DNA of 64,000 nt, from positions 34,366 to 98,365 of the forward strand of contig JAJDBM010000074.1 in the NCBI GenBank assembly GCA_029261355.1, given 5' to 3'. A program made the position numbers and the translations under genes. Of the stretch, positions 36,201 to 45,660 are shown piece by piece. The first letter of the stretch is position 1. Every line of letters begins with the position of its first letter. The notes under the pieces were generated by a model that made no database searches, was not told where the DNA came from, and saw nothing but the letters and a program-made list of their open reading frames with translations. This DNA comes from Nitrospirales bacterium. Its GTDB lineage: Bacteria; Nitrospirota; Nitrospiria; Nitrospirales; UBA8639.

Positions 36201-37448
36201 ATGCTGATCAGAACATGGGTATTGACCATCATTTTTTTCATCGTGTATCCATTCGGGACCCAGGCGGCCAATGTCTTCACAGGCCTGGGTGACCTCCCCG
36301 GTGGTAGCATTTCCAGCGAGGCTCGAGGCGTTTCAGCCGATGGACAGACTGTGGTTGGGCAAAGCCGCTCAGCCAATGGCGCAGAGGCCTTTCAATGGAC
36401 CTCGGGAGCGGGCATGGTCGGCCTGGGGGACCTCCCAGGATTCAACTTCCGCAGCGAGGCTCAAGGCGTCTCGGCTGATGGGCAGACCGTCGTTGGAACT
36501 GGCACAGCCGGCCGTCGGCCTGCAGCGTTTCGGTGGACTTCGGGAACGGGCATGCGAGGCTTGGAAGGTCTCCTCGTGGGTGTCAATCACAGCATGGCCC
36601 GAGGTGTTTCAGCCGATGGGCAGACTGTTGTTGGTCTGCTTGGCAGAGCCAGTGATGAAGCGTTTCGGTGGACTCCGGGAACGGGCATGGTCGGCCTGGG
36701 GGACCTCCCAGGTGGCATCTTTTCCAGCGAGGCTCGAGGCGTCTCAGCCGATGGGCAGACTGTGGTTGGACGTGGCACAGCAGGTAACGTAGGGTTAGGG
36801 CAGAGTGAAGCCTTCCGGTGGACCTCGGGAACGGGCATGGTTGGCTTGGGGGACCTCCCCGGAGGCGGCTTTTCCAGCATAGCTCAAGGCGTTTCAGCCG
36901 ATGGGCAGACTGTGGTTGGGCAGGGCACCTCAGCCAGTGGTACTGAAGCCTTTCGATGGACCTCGGGAACGGGCATGGTCGGCTTGCGTGATCTCCCCGG
37001 TGGCCGATTTTTTAGCGAGGCGCGAAGCATCTCAGCTGATGGGAAGACTGTGGTTGGGCGGAGCGATTCAAGCGCTGGCTTTGAGGCCTTTATCTGGACT
37101 GATGCAAACGGTATGCAGTCGCTGAAGACGGTCTTAACCGATGACTATGGACTTGGGTCGGTCCTTTCAGGGTGGGTCTTGCACGACGCCTTTGGCATAT
37201 CACCGGACGGCATGTTCATCGTGGGGTCTGGGACCAATCCAAATGGCCGATCCGAAGCATGGCTCGCACAGTTAATGACACCGGTTCCGACCCCCTCAGC
37301 GATGCTGTTATTCGGCTCTGGCTTCGTTGGTCTCATCGGGTGGCGGTGGTGGAGCACGAATTCTTCGTCATCCATAAAAACGCTGCTATATGAGAAGCGC
37401 TCAGATTGTAAAATCAAAGCGGCTCTTTTTTATCTGATACTTTCTTAG
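36201..37448 (+). CDS. HAF-repeat PEP-CTERM exported protein
   Basis: A 415-residue exported protein. After a signal peptide (TWVLTIIFFIVYPFGTQA) it consists of about seven HAF-type repeats with GLGDLPGG, ARGVSADGQTVVG and EAFRWTSGTGM elements, period about 45-55 residues, predicted to form a beta-propeller-like array. A PEP-CTERM-like sorting signal follows (VPTPSAMLLFGSGFVGLIGW, then RWW). Oddity: about 25 residues continue past the usual end of the sorting signal. ATG at 36201 is chosen over 36135 because GAGGAG lies 9 bases upstream and the signal peptide begins there. Confidence 0.85.
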   Translation: MLIRTWVLTIIFFIVYPFGTQAANVFTGLGDLPGGSISSEARGVSADGQTVVGQSRSANGAEAFQWTSGAGMVGLGDLPGFNFRSEAQGVSADGQTVVGTGTAGRRPAAFRWTSGTGMRGLEGLLVGVNHSMARGVSADGQTVVGLLGRASDEAFRWTPGTGMVGLGDLPGGIFSSEARGVSADGQTVVGRGTAGNVGLGQSEAFRWTSGTGMVGLGDLPGGGFSSIAQGVSADGQTVVGQGTSASGTEAFRWTSGTGMVGLRDLPGGRFFSEARSISADGKTVVGRSDSSAGFEAFIWTDANGMQSLKTVLTDDYGLGSVLSGWVLHDAFGISPDGMFIVGSGTNPNGRSEAWLAQLMTPVPTPSAMLLFGSGFVGLIGWRWWSTNSSSSIKTLLYEKRSDCKIKAALFYLILS

Positions 37449-37885
37449 CGTATATTTTAGGCGAATATGCGCAGTACCCTCTCCAAGAGAATTTCAAACT
37501 CTGACTACGGAGGCTCGAGGTCTTTTCTGCAACATAACTTACTCAAAGTTTGGCGCAACTAGGTACCTGGCATTGGTTAAATCTTAATAAAGAGCTGTTG
37601 CCGCTGAACCAGTGGAGAACGATAACTCACGATGTATTCGACGTGGACTTAATCGATGCCTCGATCAACTTGCAGGAAAGACTTTTCGTTTACTGGCTTG
37701 CCAGTCTGAGTAATCTCACCGTAGCGGGAGCATACTCGTCTACTAGGTGATTTCTTGAACTTCTTCTAATTTCGTGAGGGTCGAACCATCGACTCGGCTA
37801 CCTCACGCAGCTATCCACGATTGACCAGCTATTGGTCTCTTAAGAGGAATCTTGGCCCTTGATCGAGGCCACCCAGTACGTTCTC
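37449..37885. other. Intergenic region, no gene recognised
   Basis: A 437-base stretch between convergent genes. TGAGGGTCGAACCATCGACTCG contains short inverted segments near 37775, not convincing as a terminator. No family-like reading frame. Confidence 0.35.
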
Positions 37886-38677
37886 TCACTCCAAGCAGAT
37901 TTCTTGTCCTTCTTCTAACACCGAGAGAGTTGGAATGTTCAAACGGTGGAGTTGGGTCAGGATCTGATCACGAAAAGTCGGTTTGATGTGGTAGATATAG
38001 AGAGGGAGATCTGGACGCCCAATTTTTTTGAATTCTTGGGCTAACAGGGAGGGCGTGAGATGTTTGCTAGCCAGGGCGAGTTCAGACATTTCGTCTGGAA
38101 AGGACGTTTCGATCAACACGGCTTTGAGATTGGGAATCGTGGCGGCCATTTTCCAAATTTCTTCGGTTTGATAGGTATCCCCACTGTACAGACAGGCGGC
38201 TGTGTCGTCTTGAATGATAAACCCCACGGTCGGGACCGTATGGTTCACTTTGATCGGGATGATGTCAAACTCCGCAATGCGCGTGGATTCACCAGGCTGG
38301 AGAGCTAATTCCACGAGAATGGGTGTGCGACCCTTAGGCAGTTCAAAGAAATTCGGGTAGATATGATCATTAAACACATATTGCTTTAGTTCCTCAAGGA
38401 TCACGGGTGTGCTAGAGACGGTTATGGTAGCTTCTCCAGTGCCCAGAAGATTATCAGCTAATGCAGGCAATTCTTTGATGTGATCAAGATGAATATGGGA
38501 GAGCAGCACATGGCGAATCTTTCGCTGGGCTTCAAGGGACAGGGCAGAGGCTGCCGTGCCTGCATCAATGAGTAAGTGGTCGTTGAACAAGAACCCTGAA
38601 CTTCGACAACATTGAGAGGAATATTGGGATTCCAGAATCATATCGGAGCCATGACAGCCAAGCACTTGAATCTTCAT
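37886..38677 (-). CDS. MBL-fold hydrolase, class II cyclic-nucleotide phosphodiesterase-like
   Basis: A 263-residue metallo-beta-lactamase-fold protein with an intact metal site: LLSHIHLDHIKELP, VNHTVPTVGF, YSGDTYQTEE and a late IYHIKP. The layout (MKIQVLGCHGSD start, HxHLDH, long spacing) fits the class II 3',5'-cyclic-nucleotide phosphodiesterase group, which hydrolyses cAMP or cGMP. Substrate is inferred from family only. It follows gspD by 15 bases, making it the last gene of the type II secretion operon, whose GspE carries cyclic-nucleotide-binding domains. Confidence 0.75.
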   Translation of the reverse strand: MKIQVLGCHGSDMILESQYSSQCCRSSGFLFNDHLLIDAGTAASALSLEAQRKIRHVLLSHIHLDHIKELPALADNLLGTGEATITVSSTPVILEELKQYVFNDHIYPNFFELPKGRTPILVELALQPGESTRIAEFDIIPIKVNHTVPTVGFIIQDDTAACLYSGDTYQTEEIWKMAATIPNLKAVLIETSFPDEMSELALASKHLTPSLLAQEFKKIGRPDLPLYIYHIKPTFRDQILTQLHRLNIPTLSVLEEGQEICLE

Positions 38678-38692
38678 TGAACGAGATTCCTC

Positions 38693-40309
38693 TCAAAAAT
38701 CAAATTCGAGCATTTCTTGATTAATCGCTCCTGCGCCGACTGCGGCAGGGTGTTTCCGTAATTGTCCATCGCTTGCGTTCCGTGCCTCGTCCTCTGTGGT
38801 AATCACGTGCGGCCTGATCAGGATCAACAGTTCGCCTTGCTCACCGGCACTGGATTCGGTACCAAATAAGTTGCCCACACCGGGGATTTTTCGCAGGTGA
38901 GGTACGCCACTGCTGCTATCACTGATGTTGTTGCGCATCAGACCGCTAATAACCAGTGTCTGGCGGTCTTTGACGACTACGCTGGTATTCACTTCGCGTT
39001 CGGCCGTGGTGAAGAGGTTGTTTTCGGTCAGAGAACCCGCAACCACCGAACTGATATTGATAAAGAGCTTCATACTGACGTCGCGGTTTTTGGCGATACT
39101 GGGCGTGACCTTAACCTCCAATCCCACTTTCTGTCGATCGAAGGTACGGATAGGGTTGTTATCTTGATCGAGCCTGAACTCTTTGAGCACCGGAACTTCA
39201 TCACCGATGCGTAGCGCAGCCTCCTGATTATTCGAGGCCATCAGATGAGGGGATGATAAAATTCGCGCACTAGTATCAGTGGCGAGCAGGTCGAGTAACG
39301 CGGCATAATCACCAGGTCGGAGTAGTGCAAAGGTGAGCCCTTGTAGGGTTGGCAACGACGATGTGGCATCGCTCAGCAATGAACTGCTTCCGGCGTCCGA
39401 CAGACTGGTCGACGCGCTTGATTCATTGCCCTTATTGAGAAAGAACTGCCACTGCACACCCAGCCTGTTTGAATCGTTCAAGGTGACCTCGACGATTGTT
39501 GCTTCTAGCAGCACTTGGGGACTCCGCGTATCCAAATCCTTGATCACCTGTGCGACTTGCTCTTGCGCTTGCTCAGGAGCCGAGACAATGAGAGCATTAC
39601 TCCGAACATCTTGGAGCACAGTTGGGGGTGGGGCACCCGGTCGTCCACTCGCGGCTAACCCTCCCTGGAGCAGAGCTGTCACCAGCGGCGCGAGGGCTTC
39701 AACCTTGGCATACTGCAGCTGGTAGGTGCGGCTCACCGGTACACCCACCGGTTTATCTAGGATGGCGATCACTCGTCTTAGACGTTTAATGTTATCGGCG
39801 GTGTCGGTCACCACAAGAAAGTTCAGGTTGGCATCGGCGACCAGTTTACCTTCATTGGAGATCATGGCTCGAGCGCTTTCGAAGATCTTGCTCGCTTGGA
39901 TGAATTTGGGTTTGATCATCGTGGTGACGAGCCGGTCTCCTGCGACCTGTGATTGTAAAGACATGGTCGAGGATGACATCGCATTGGCTTTGGGGACGAT
40001 CTTGTAATAATTGTCGACTTCTGAGACCGCAAATCCCCGCATATCAAGAATAGAAAACAACAGCTTGATCGCTTGCTTTTCACTCACCGGGCCTGCCGAT
40101 ATGACATTGACTCGTCCGGTGACTCCTTCGGCTGGCACGAAGATCTTCCCGGTCAACTTGGAATAGAATTCCAGGACCGCCATCAATTCCGCGTCTCGGA
40201 AGTTGATCGTGATTTCTTCTTTGGATGCTGTGGCTGACCAACCTCCTGGTGCGATGAGCAGCACTGTGAAGGCCAATAGTATGATGATACGCTGTGTACG
40301 TTTACCCAT
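38693..40309 (-). CDS. gspD: Type II secretion secretin GspD
   Basis: A 538-residue outer-membrane secretin with a signal peptide (IIILLAFTVLLIAPGGWSA). An N0-like domain (ITINFRDAELMAVLEFYSKL) and N1/N2 KH-type domains (LQYAKVEALAPLVTALLQGG, VRSNALIVSAPEQ) precede the secretin core (PQVLLEATIVEVTL to VVVKDRQTLVISGLM and VPHLRKIPGVGNLFG). It is shorter than the roughly 650-residue enterobacterial proteins, with fewer periplasmic repeats. It lies 3 bases after gspC. Confidence 0.92.
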   Translation of the reverse strand: MGKRTQRIIILLAFTVLLIAPGGWSATASKEEITINFRDAELMAVLEFYSKLTGKIFVPAEGVTGRVNVISAGPVSEKQAIKLLFSILDMRGFAVSEVDNYYKIVPKANAMSSSTMSLQSQVAGDRLVTTMIKPKFIQASKIFESARAMISNEGKLVADANLNFLVVTDTADNIKRLRRVIAILDKPVGVPVSRTYQLQYAKVEALAPLVTALLQGGLAASGRPGAPPPTVLQDVRSNALIVSAPEQAQEQVAQVIKDLDTRSPQVLLEATIVEVTLNDSNRLGVQWQFFLNKGNESSASTSLSDAGSSSLLSDATSSLPTLQGLTFALLRPGDYAALLDLLATDTSARILSSPHLMASNNQEAALRIGDEVPVLKEFRLDQDNNPIRTFDRQKVGLEVKVTPSIAKNRDVSMKLFINISSVVAGSLTENNLFTTAEREVNTSVVVKDRQTLVISGLMRNNISDSSSGVPHLRKIPGVGNLFGTESSAGEQGELLILIRPHVITTEDEARNASDGQLRKHPAAVGAGAINQEMLEFDF

Positions 40310-40312
40310 GGT

Positions 40313-41533
40313 TTACCCTTCTCCCAACGTAGCCGTGACTTGTGTTGTCGAACCGTTGCGAAAGATCTGTAAAGGGACAGAGCTGCTCGGCGCACTGTCG
40401 ATGATGTTCTTGGCTTGGCCTAGGGTAGAAAAATTTTGTCCGGCAATCGAGAGCACGACGTCACCCTGTTGGAATGGTGAGTTACTTTGCCGAACGGCCG
40501 TGATAAGCAGACCCGTTTGTGATAACCCTAGTTCCTGTTGTTTAGCAGATGCGAGCATATGTCCAGAAATTCCCAACGAGCGAGACTTCGGTGAGGCTGA
40601 CGAGTCAGCAGATCCCGATTGTCCCGATGATCCGCCGGGCGAAGATTGCCCCGATGCCCCGTTGGGGGAAGATTTTCCAGATCCTGCTGATTGTCCTGAC
40701 GGAGAGGATGGCCTTGAGGAGTTACGAGGAGAGGACTGCGCAGAGGGCGTGGATTGTCCTCTAGTACTCTGGGCCCCTGCTGATTGGTGCGTTGGGGTTG
40801 CAGCTTGCGTAATGACGGTTGCTCTATTTGTATTTCCCCCACGCGAGACACCGGCCAACACAGCGTTGGGCGTGCGTTGCGAGGACATGGAACGATTGGG
40901 GGCTGGCGACCTAGGACTGGTAGAAGCGGATTCCACGTTTTGCCTTGGTGTAGGCGGCAAGCCTTGCAACTGTCGATCAAAGTCCTCACTCCCAAGAATG
41001 GCTGTGAGTTGAAGCTCCGCCTCTTCTTCGTCCAGAGCCAACACAATTTTGTCACGATACACTTCCTTGAGGATAGAATTGCGCACCTGATCGTCACGGG
41101 TAACGATGGTCACTTGGTTACTTTGTTGATCGTGTAACATCGCAAAGGCTCTGGGGTCACCTGGTACAGTGCCCACGAGCGTGAGACCAGAGACATCTGG
41201 TTTTGGTGGCGGAGGCGGTGGGGGAGGTGGGGGAGGCGGCTCATTTGGGGCTGACTTTTTCGGACGTATTTTCACTTCAGCAAGAGTCAACGCTTGGAAC
41301 TGAAATGGACTCGTTCGAGCTGCCGTCAGCTCGCTGTATTTAGCAAAGAATAAAGCGTCATGATTAGACTGACGTGAGGCGGCAGCAACGACCTCGTTGA
41401 GTGCCGGCGGTTCTGGCAGCGGCGCCAGGAGCAGCAAGAGACCGGCTACCACGCAGAGGATACTGACCACTGCGGCGAACCGCAGGAGCAGGTTCACACG
41501 GCCATGAGTCACATAGCCTCCGTTAGCCTTCAT
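40313..41533 (-). CDS. gspC: GspC-like type II secretion protein with PDZ domain
   Basis: A 406-residue inner-membrane protein: one N-terminal TM helix (LLLRFAAVVSILCVVAGLLLLLAP, here quoted in part), a run of twelve prolines near residue 110, a GspC homology region (LTLVGTVPGDPRAFAMLHDQ), a long Ser/Gly/Pro/Gln-rich linker (about 230-320, repeated GQSS/SPxG) and a C-terminal PDZ domain (GLLITAVRQSNSPFQQGDVV). GspC links GspD to the inner-membrane platform. Its start overlaps the end of gspM by 11 bases. Confidence 0.85.
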   Translation of the reverse strand: MKANGGYVTHGRVNLLLRFAAVVSILCVVAGLLLLLAPLPEPPALNEVVAAASRQSNHDALFFAKYSELTAARTSPFQFQALTLAEVKIRPKKSAPNEPPPPPPPPPPPPKPDVSGLTLVGTVPGDPRAFAMLHDQQSNQVTIVTRDDQVRNSILKEVYRDKIVLALDEEEAELQLTAILGSEDFDRQLQGLPPTPRQNVESASTSPRSPAPNRSMSSQRTPNAVLAGVSRGGNTNRATVITQAATPTHQSAGAQSTRGQSTPSAQSSPRNSSRPSSPSGQSAGSGKSSPNGASGQSSPGGSSGQSGSADSSASPKSRSLGISGHMLASAKQQELGLSQTGLLITAVRQSNSPFQQGDVVLSIAGQNFSTLGQAKNIIDSAPSSSVPLQIFRNGSTTQVTATLGEG

Positions 41534-43226
41534 GTTTCCCTCCTGCTTCGGGAGTAGGAGCTGCCGTTTCGCTTATCGCAGCTTTTGGCATAAGAGGTGC
41601 TGGTTCGCTAGTGTCAGTGTCTGGAGAAGGTCGTGCCGGTTCATTAGTCTCAGCCACCGGAGTGGGAGCTGCCGTCTCGTTTGTGATGGCTTCGGGACTG
41701 GGTTGTTCCGTGACTTGATTGAAGTAAGTCATGGTGGCGATATCTTCGTGGGTGACTAATGGAAAGGGTTGCTCAATCGTATCAAAATAGGTTTCAAAGG
41801 TGGCTAACAATTCAGCCAATCGGTCTCCAGTAAAAAATTCTTGCGTGGTCTCAGTATCGAACAACGTGAGCTTGGCCAGACTTGACTGAGTCATATCAAG
41901 CGGTTGCCCTTCCCAATTCGCCACTATTTCCAAGGCACGATCGGGATTCTGCATGATAAATTCCTGGGCCTTCAATACTCCTTTGACCAAGGCTTGGATG
42001 ACGGTCGATTTCTTTGTCGCGGCCTCAGGAGTCACAGCAAGCAGGTCGAGGATCAGCCCTTCTTGATCATTCGATGTGTAGATCACGCGAGCTTGTTTGT
42101 TGTTCAGTAACGTGGATAAAAATGGTTCTCGCGTTAAGCCGACTTCTAGCGTCCCACTCCCGATGTCGCGAGCAACTTGACTAGCCGGTAGCGACTCGAG
42201 TTGAACATCGCTGAGGCTCAAGCCAGCCTCCTCCAGAGCTTGAAATAATACGAATTCTAAAATCCCGCCCTTGTCGACCGCTACGCGCTGTTGATGCAGG
42301 TCGGTGACTGTTTTGATCGGCGAGCCGGGACGGACCACAATGCCTTCGGTTCCGGACGTACGGTCTAGGGGGAGGATGATGGTGAGCGGGATTCCCTTGA
42401 CCCAATAGCCCAGCAAAGCAGGAAAGCTCGTTCCGATGACATCAACTTCTCCTGAAGCCAACAGACGCTCGAGCGTCACGTGGTCATCGACTTGAAGAAA
42501 ATCTACCTTCATCGACACCGAGTCTAAATACCCATTGTGCTTGGCGACCACGAGCGGTGCGTATCCTGTCCAACGCGAGAGCCCTAGTCTGAGACGATGG
42601 TGCGGGGCAATTGAGTCGGGGACAGTAGTGGCAGTGTCCTCGTTCAGGCGAATAAGATTCGAGAGCTTGATCCGAGCTTGTTGTGGGCCCTGACGTCCAG
42701 CGCTGAGATCCAGATCGGTAATCGCCAACAACGAGGGCGAGGTATCGATATAGTAAAAAAATTTGCGCAAGTCTTCATAGTCACCTAAAGCTTCAAGTTC
42801 AAACGGGATTTCTCGTAGATCGCCGGTTACGAGTTGCTCTAACGGCCGAATGCCACTCACTGTTATATTAGCAAGCCGCGCATAGTAGGTGAGTTCCGTA
42901 ATACTGTGAGCGACCACTTGTTCCAAACTTGCGACTTGCAGATTAAAGCGTCGCGTGAGGGCCTCTCGTTCTGAGCGGTATTCGGCCAGTTTGGCTTCGC
43001 GGCGTGGGAGCATGGCGACTTGCCGAGCATACCGGCGTTGCTTGGCGCTCAAGTTCTCCAGAGAGGTCTGTGCCTGTTCGTACCCAAGCACTAGCGGTTC
43101 GAGTACGTACACATAACTGCCAACGATCACAAGAAATGCCATGACGATCAGTAAGGCACGGCGATCACTTGCCTTCAGTGTGGCGAATTCTTGTTGGAGA
43201 CGGTAAATAAGTGGCATGGTAATCAT
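41523..43226 (-). CDS. GspM/PilO-like protein fused to an NMT1/SsuA-type solute-binding domain
   Basis: A 567-residue fusion. Residues 1-200 resemble GspM/PilO: a TM helix (LLIVMAFLVIVGSYVYVLEP), a periplasmic coiled coil and a ferredoxin-like domain (PFELEALGDYEDLRKFFYYI). Residues about 211-500 match periplasmic solute-binding proteins of the NMT1/SsuA/TauA group (LSRWTGYAPLVVAKHNGYLD, LASGEVDVIGTSFPA, VRPGSPIKTVTDLHQQRVAV). A Thr/Glu/Pro-rich tail follows. It sits exactly where gspM is expected, between gspL and gspC. The solute-binding part would face the periplasm beside the pseudopilus platform; a sensing role is inferred. No frameshift or internal stop is seen, so the fusion appears real. 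Confidence 0.85.
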   Translation of the reverse strand: MITMPLIYRLQQEFATLKASDRRALLIVMAFLVIVGSYVYVLEPLVLGYEQAQTSLENLSAKQRRYARQVAMLPRREAKLAEYRSEREALTRRFNLQVASLEQVVAHSITELTYYARLANITVSGIRPLEQLVTGDLREIPFELEALGDYEDLRKFFYYIDTSPSLLAITDLDLSAGRQGPQQARIKLSNLIRLNEDTATTVPDSIAPHHRLRLGLSRWTGYAPLVVAKHNGYLDSVSMKVDFLQVDDHVTLERLLASGEVDVIGTSFPALLGYWVKGIPLTIILPLDRTSGTEGIVVRPGSPIKTVTDLHQQRVAVDKGGILEFVLFQALEEAGLSLSDVQLESLPASQVARDIGSGTLEVGLTREPFLSTLLNNKQARVIYTSNDQEGLILDLLAVTPEAATKKSTVIQALVKGVLKAQEFIMQNPDRALEIVANWEGQPLDMTQSSLAKLTLFDTETTQEFFTGDRLAELLATFETYFDTIEQPFPLVTHEDIATMTYFNQVTEQPSPEAITNETAAPTPVAETNEPARPSPDTDTSEPAPLMPKAAISETAAPTPEAGGKHEG

Positions 43227-43235
43227 GAGCTGACT

Positions 43236-44585
43236 CTAGTTCGACTTCCCTCCAGCATCATGATCTTCTTCACTTGGCAAGTTCAGGAGAGGTTGCGCCA
43301 GGCGTGTCTCCAACCGAAAACGGATCAGGGCCTGTGTCTTGTCTCGCTTGGTATCTTTTTGTATATAGGTGAGGTTGGGCTCACGAAACAATGACGAACG
43401 TCTGAAACGTTCTAACATGGCGCTGATATCCAACTCAGTCTCTGCCATCCCGTCCATCGCAGTCGTACCGTCCCGTTCTACGGTGAAATTATCGAGTTTC
43501 ACCCGTGAGGGCAACGCCTCACTGAGTTCCTTGAGTACTTGTAACAGCCCTTGTCGTTCCGTGGTCATGGTGCGTAACTCGCGAACCTTGCGCATTGTGT
43601 CACCGATGCGGGCGGCCACTTTTTCCGAGCGATTGGCTCGGATCTTGAGTAAGGACATATGATGTTGCTGTGCTTCCACTTGTTGTTGGAGATAGGTGAC
43701 ATTTGCAAAGAATAAGAACAGGGCGGCGATCAACACACCGGTCAGGGCCAATCCAAGATGAAATTTTTCTGTTACTGTCGCCGCTTGTTGCTGTTCCTCC
43801 TCCAAAAAACTGGCGATTGCGGGTCCAGGAAGATAGTGGCGGTCCGTGATCGGCCCATCTAATCCTCCCGTCTCTGTGCACTCGACATGTGGCCACATCG
43901 ACTCTAGCTCAGAGCGAATCTGTATGATTTCCGATCCCGAACCATTCACATAAACAAAGGCTGGAACCTCTCGGCAGCATGCGGCCATTTGCTCCGCAAT
44001 GGCACGTGTCGATTGGCCATTCAGAAAACTTTGCCAGTCATATAGGCTGTGGTGCTGCCAGAGGCAGACGAGAAGTCCAACGGGTGTCTCCCACAAGATT
44101 ACTCCAGAACGCGCATCGATAGGTGGGCGTAGTTCGGGGACGCGCACCACGGTCAGTTGAGCCTGTGCGGCCACAAGCTGCTGACGGGCTCGGGACAATG
44201 GTTCGCGCGGCAATGCTACCAATCCACGCATATCGGTGGGGATATTCCAGCTATCGAGGTAGTATTCTTCGATGGGGAGCGGCAGGGATTCCTCTGCCCA
44301 TAGCTCCAAGGCAGGCTCGATGTCTTTAGGACTGAGGGTTCCAACTGAGAGTCGACGTAGCAGCCCCTGGCCAGGCATCAGATGCAAACAGACTTGGAGC
44401 GATTCCTCCCTTCGTCTACCCAGTGCTTGAGGCACGTCAGGAAGATTGCCCAGTTCATCCAAAGTGACATGCACCCACTCACGGTCACTCTTTCCATCCG
44501 TGAGCCCCTGCACCCACGTTCGTACCGTCGAGATCGACGGTGTCGAACCTTTATCGACGAGCGAGGCGAGACGAAAATCAGCCAT
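43236..44585 (-). CDS. gspL: GspL-like type II secretion protein (PilM/PilN type)
   Basis: A 449-residue protein. The N-terminal cytoplasmic part (about 1-270) has the actin-like GspL/PilM character (EPALELWAEESLPLPIEEYY); a TM helix (LALTGVLIAALFLFFANVTY) leads to a periplasmic PilN-like domain (LLQVLKELSEALPSRVKLDN). GspL recruits GspE to the membrane. ATG at 44585 is used instead of 44609 because GGAGGG lies about 9 bases upstream and the gspK stop ends one base before. Confidence 0.8.
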   Translation of the reverse strand: MADFRLASLVDKGSTPSISTVRTWVQGLTDGKSDREWVHVTLDELGNLPDVPQALGRRREESLQVCLHLMPGQGLLRRLSVGTLSPKDIEPALELWAEESLPLPIEEYYLDSWNIPTDMRGLVALPREPLSRARQQLVAAQAQLTVVRVPELRPPIDARSGVILWETPVGLLVCLWQHHSLYDWQSFLNGQSTRAIAEQMAACCREVPAFVYVNGSGSEIIQIRSELESMWPHVECTETGGLDGPITDRHYLPGPAIASFLEEEQQQAATVTEKFHLGLALTGVLIAALFLFFANVTYLQQQVEAQQHHMSLLKIRANRSEKVAARIGDTMRKVRELRTMTTERQGLLQVLKELSEALPSRVKLDNFTVERDGTTAMDGMAETELDISAMLERFRRSSLFREPNLTYIQKDTKRDKTQALIRFRLETRLAQPLLNLPSEEDHDAGGKSN

Positions 44586-44586
44586 C

Positions 44587-45660
44587 TCAGTACTCCCTCC
44601 ATCGGACAAACTTCATCTCATCCGAACCACTATAGACTGTCGCTTCAGTATGGTAGGTGCGGGCTTGATTGGGAAGGTGTGCTTGCGCCAATAATCGAAA
44701 TGTGCTGGAACGAACGTCGAGGAATTTCTTCACCCGAGCCCATGTTCTTGGGTTGTGTCCAAGCAACCCATTCACAGCATCCATGGAGGTAAACGGCGAC
44801 TCCTTGCGCTGTGCGATGACGGTGTTGACCTGCCCTTCATTTAAACCAACGGCTATCAATACAGGTCGCGAGGCACTATTGATGTTGATCTTACCTGAAG
44901 ATAATGTCGTGAGTAGGGTGGACAACGGCGGTTCATCCTCGCGTGTATCAAAAAGGAGTTCTTCAGTGACCCCTTCCACTTGCAGGAGTTCTTGAAGTGA
45001 ACGGATGGGGCCCTGGACTAATGGCGATGCCTCATCCTTCTCATCTTTGCGAGTCGTGCGCGCGGACGTCTGAGGTTGATCCTTCTTGGCTTCTTGTTGC
45101 TTCTCTGCCAACTCCCGTCGGAATCGTACGATTGACTCGGCCAACACGGTTGAGATTCCTGGGAACCCCATAAGCTGGTTAGGAAGCGCCACATTGATGT
45201 TGAGTCGTGATTCTTCATCATCCAGCCCATATTGTGATGTTGTAATCGCATCGGTTTCAACCTGAGCCTCATCTGTGTTCTCGACTGTTTTTGATTCAGT
45301 TGTATCGTTCCCTGATGGGGCTTCGTTCGATGAGTCATCAGATGCACCAGGCCTTAACAATGAGACCTGTACGGTACCGATTGTCTGATCGCGGAAAAGA
45401 TCTTCATCAGACCACCATTCAGCTTGCGGACTGTGGTAGTCATCAGCGGCATGGTCGCGGACCTGGGCCGCGCCGAAGTGTACTGCCCCGCGAGCCGCCC
45501 ATCGTAAAGTTGATTGGTTCAACGCCCAGCGCTCCACGACCGACTCAATTCGTACCTGGTAAGCAAGATTGGTGAGCATCACGCCAAGCATGACCATGAC
45601 CCAGAGGGTCACCATGAGAACAAACCCTTCTTGTTTATTTGATCGTCGAATCTTTAACAT
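44587..45660 (-). CDS. gspK: Minor pseudopilin GspK
   Basis: About 357 residues. The N-terminus has a pseudopilin-like segment (QEGFVLMVTLWVMVMLGVML) and the body has the GspK helix-hairpin-helix motifs (VALPNQLMGFPGISTVLAES, INSASRPVLIAVGLNEGQV). An acidic, Gln/Thr-rich insert lies at about 95-125. GspK caps the pseudopilus tip with GspI and GspJ. The frame is open to 45708; ATG at 45660, overlapping the end of gspJ, puts the pseudopilin motif near the N-terminus but lacks a strong ribosome site. Confidence 0.85.
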   Translation of the reverse strand: MLKIRRSNKQEGFVLMVTLWVMVMLGVMLTNLAYQVRIESVVERWALNQSTLRWAARGAVHFGAAQVRDHAADDYHSPQAEWWSDEDLFRDQTIGTVQVSLLRPGASDDSSNEAPSGNDTTESKTVENTDEAQVETDAITTSQYGLDDEESRLNINVALPNQLMGFPGISTVLAESIVRFRRELAEKQQEAKKDQPQTSARTTRKDEKDEASPLVQGPIRSLQELLQVEGVTEELLFDTREDEPPLSTLLTTLSSGKININSASRPVLIAVGLNEGQVNTVIAQRKESPFTSMDAVNGLLGHNPRTWARVKKFLDVRSSTFRLLAQAHLPNQARTYHTEATVYSGSDEMKFVRWREY

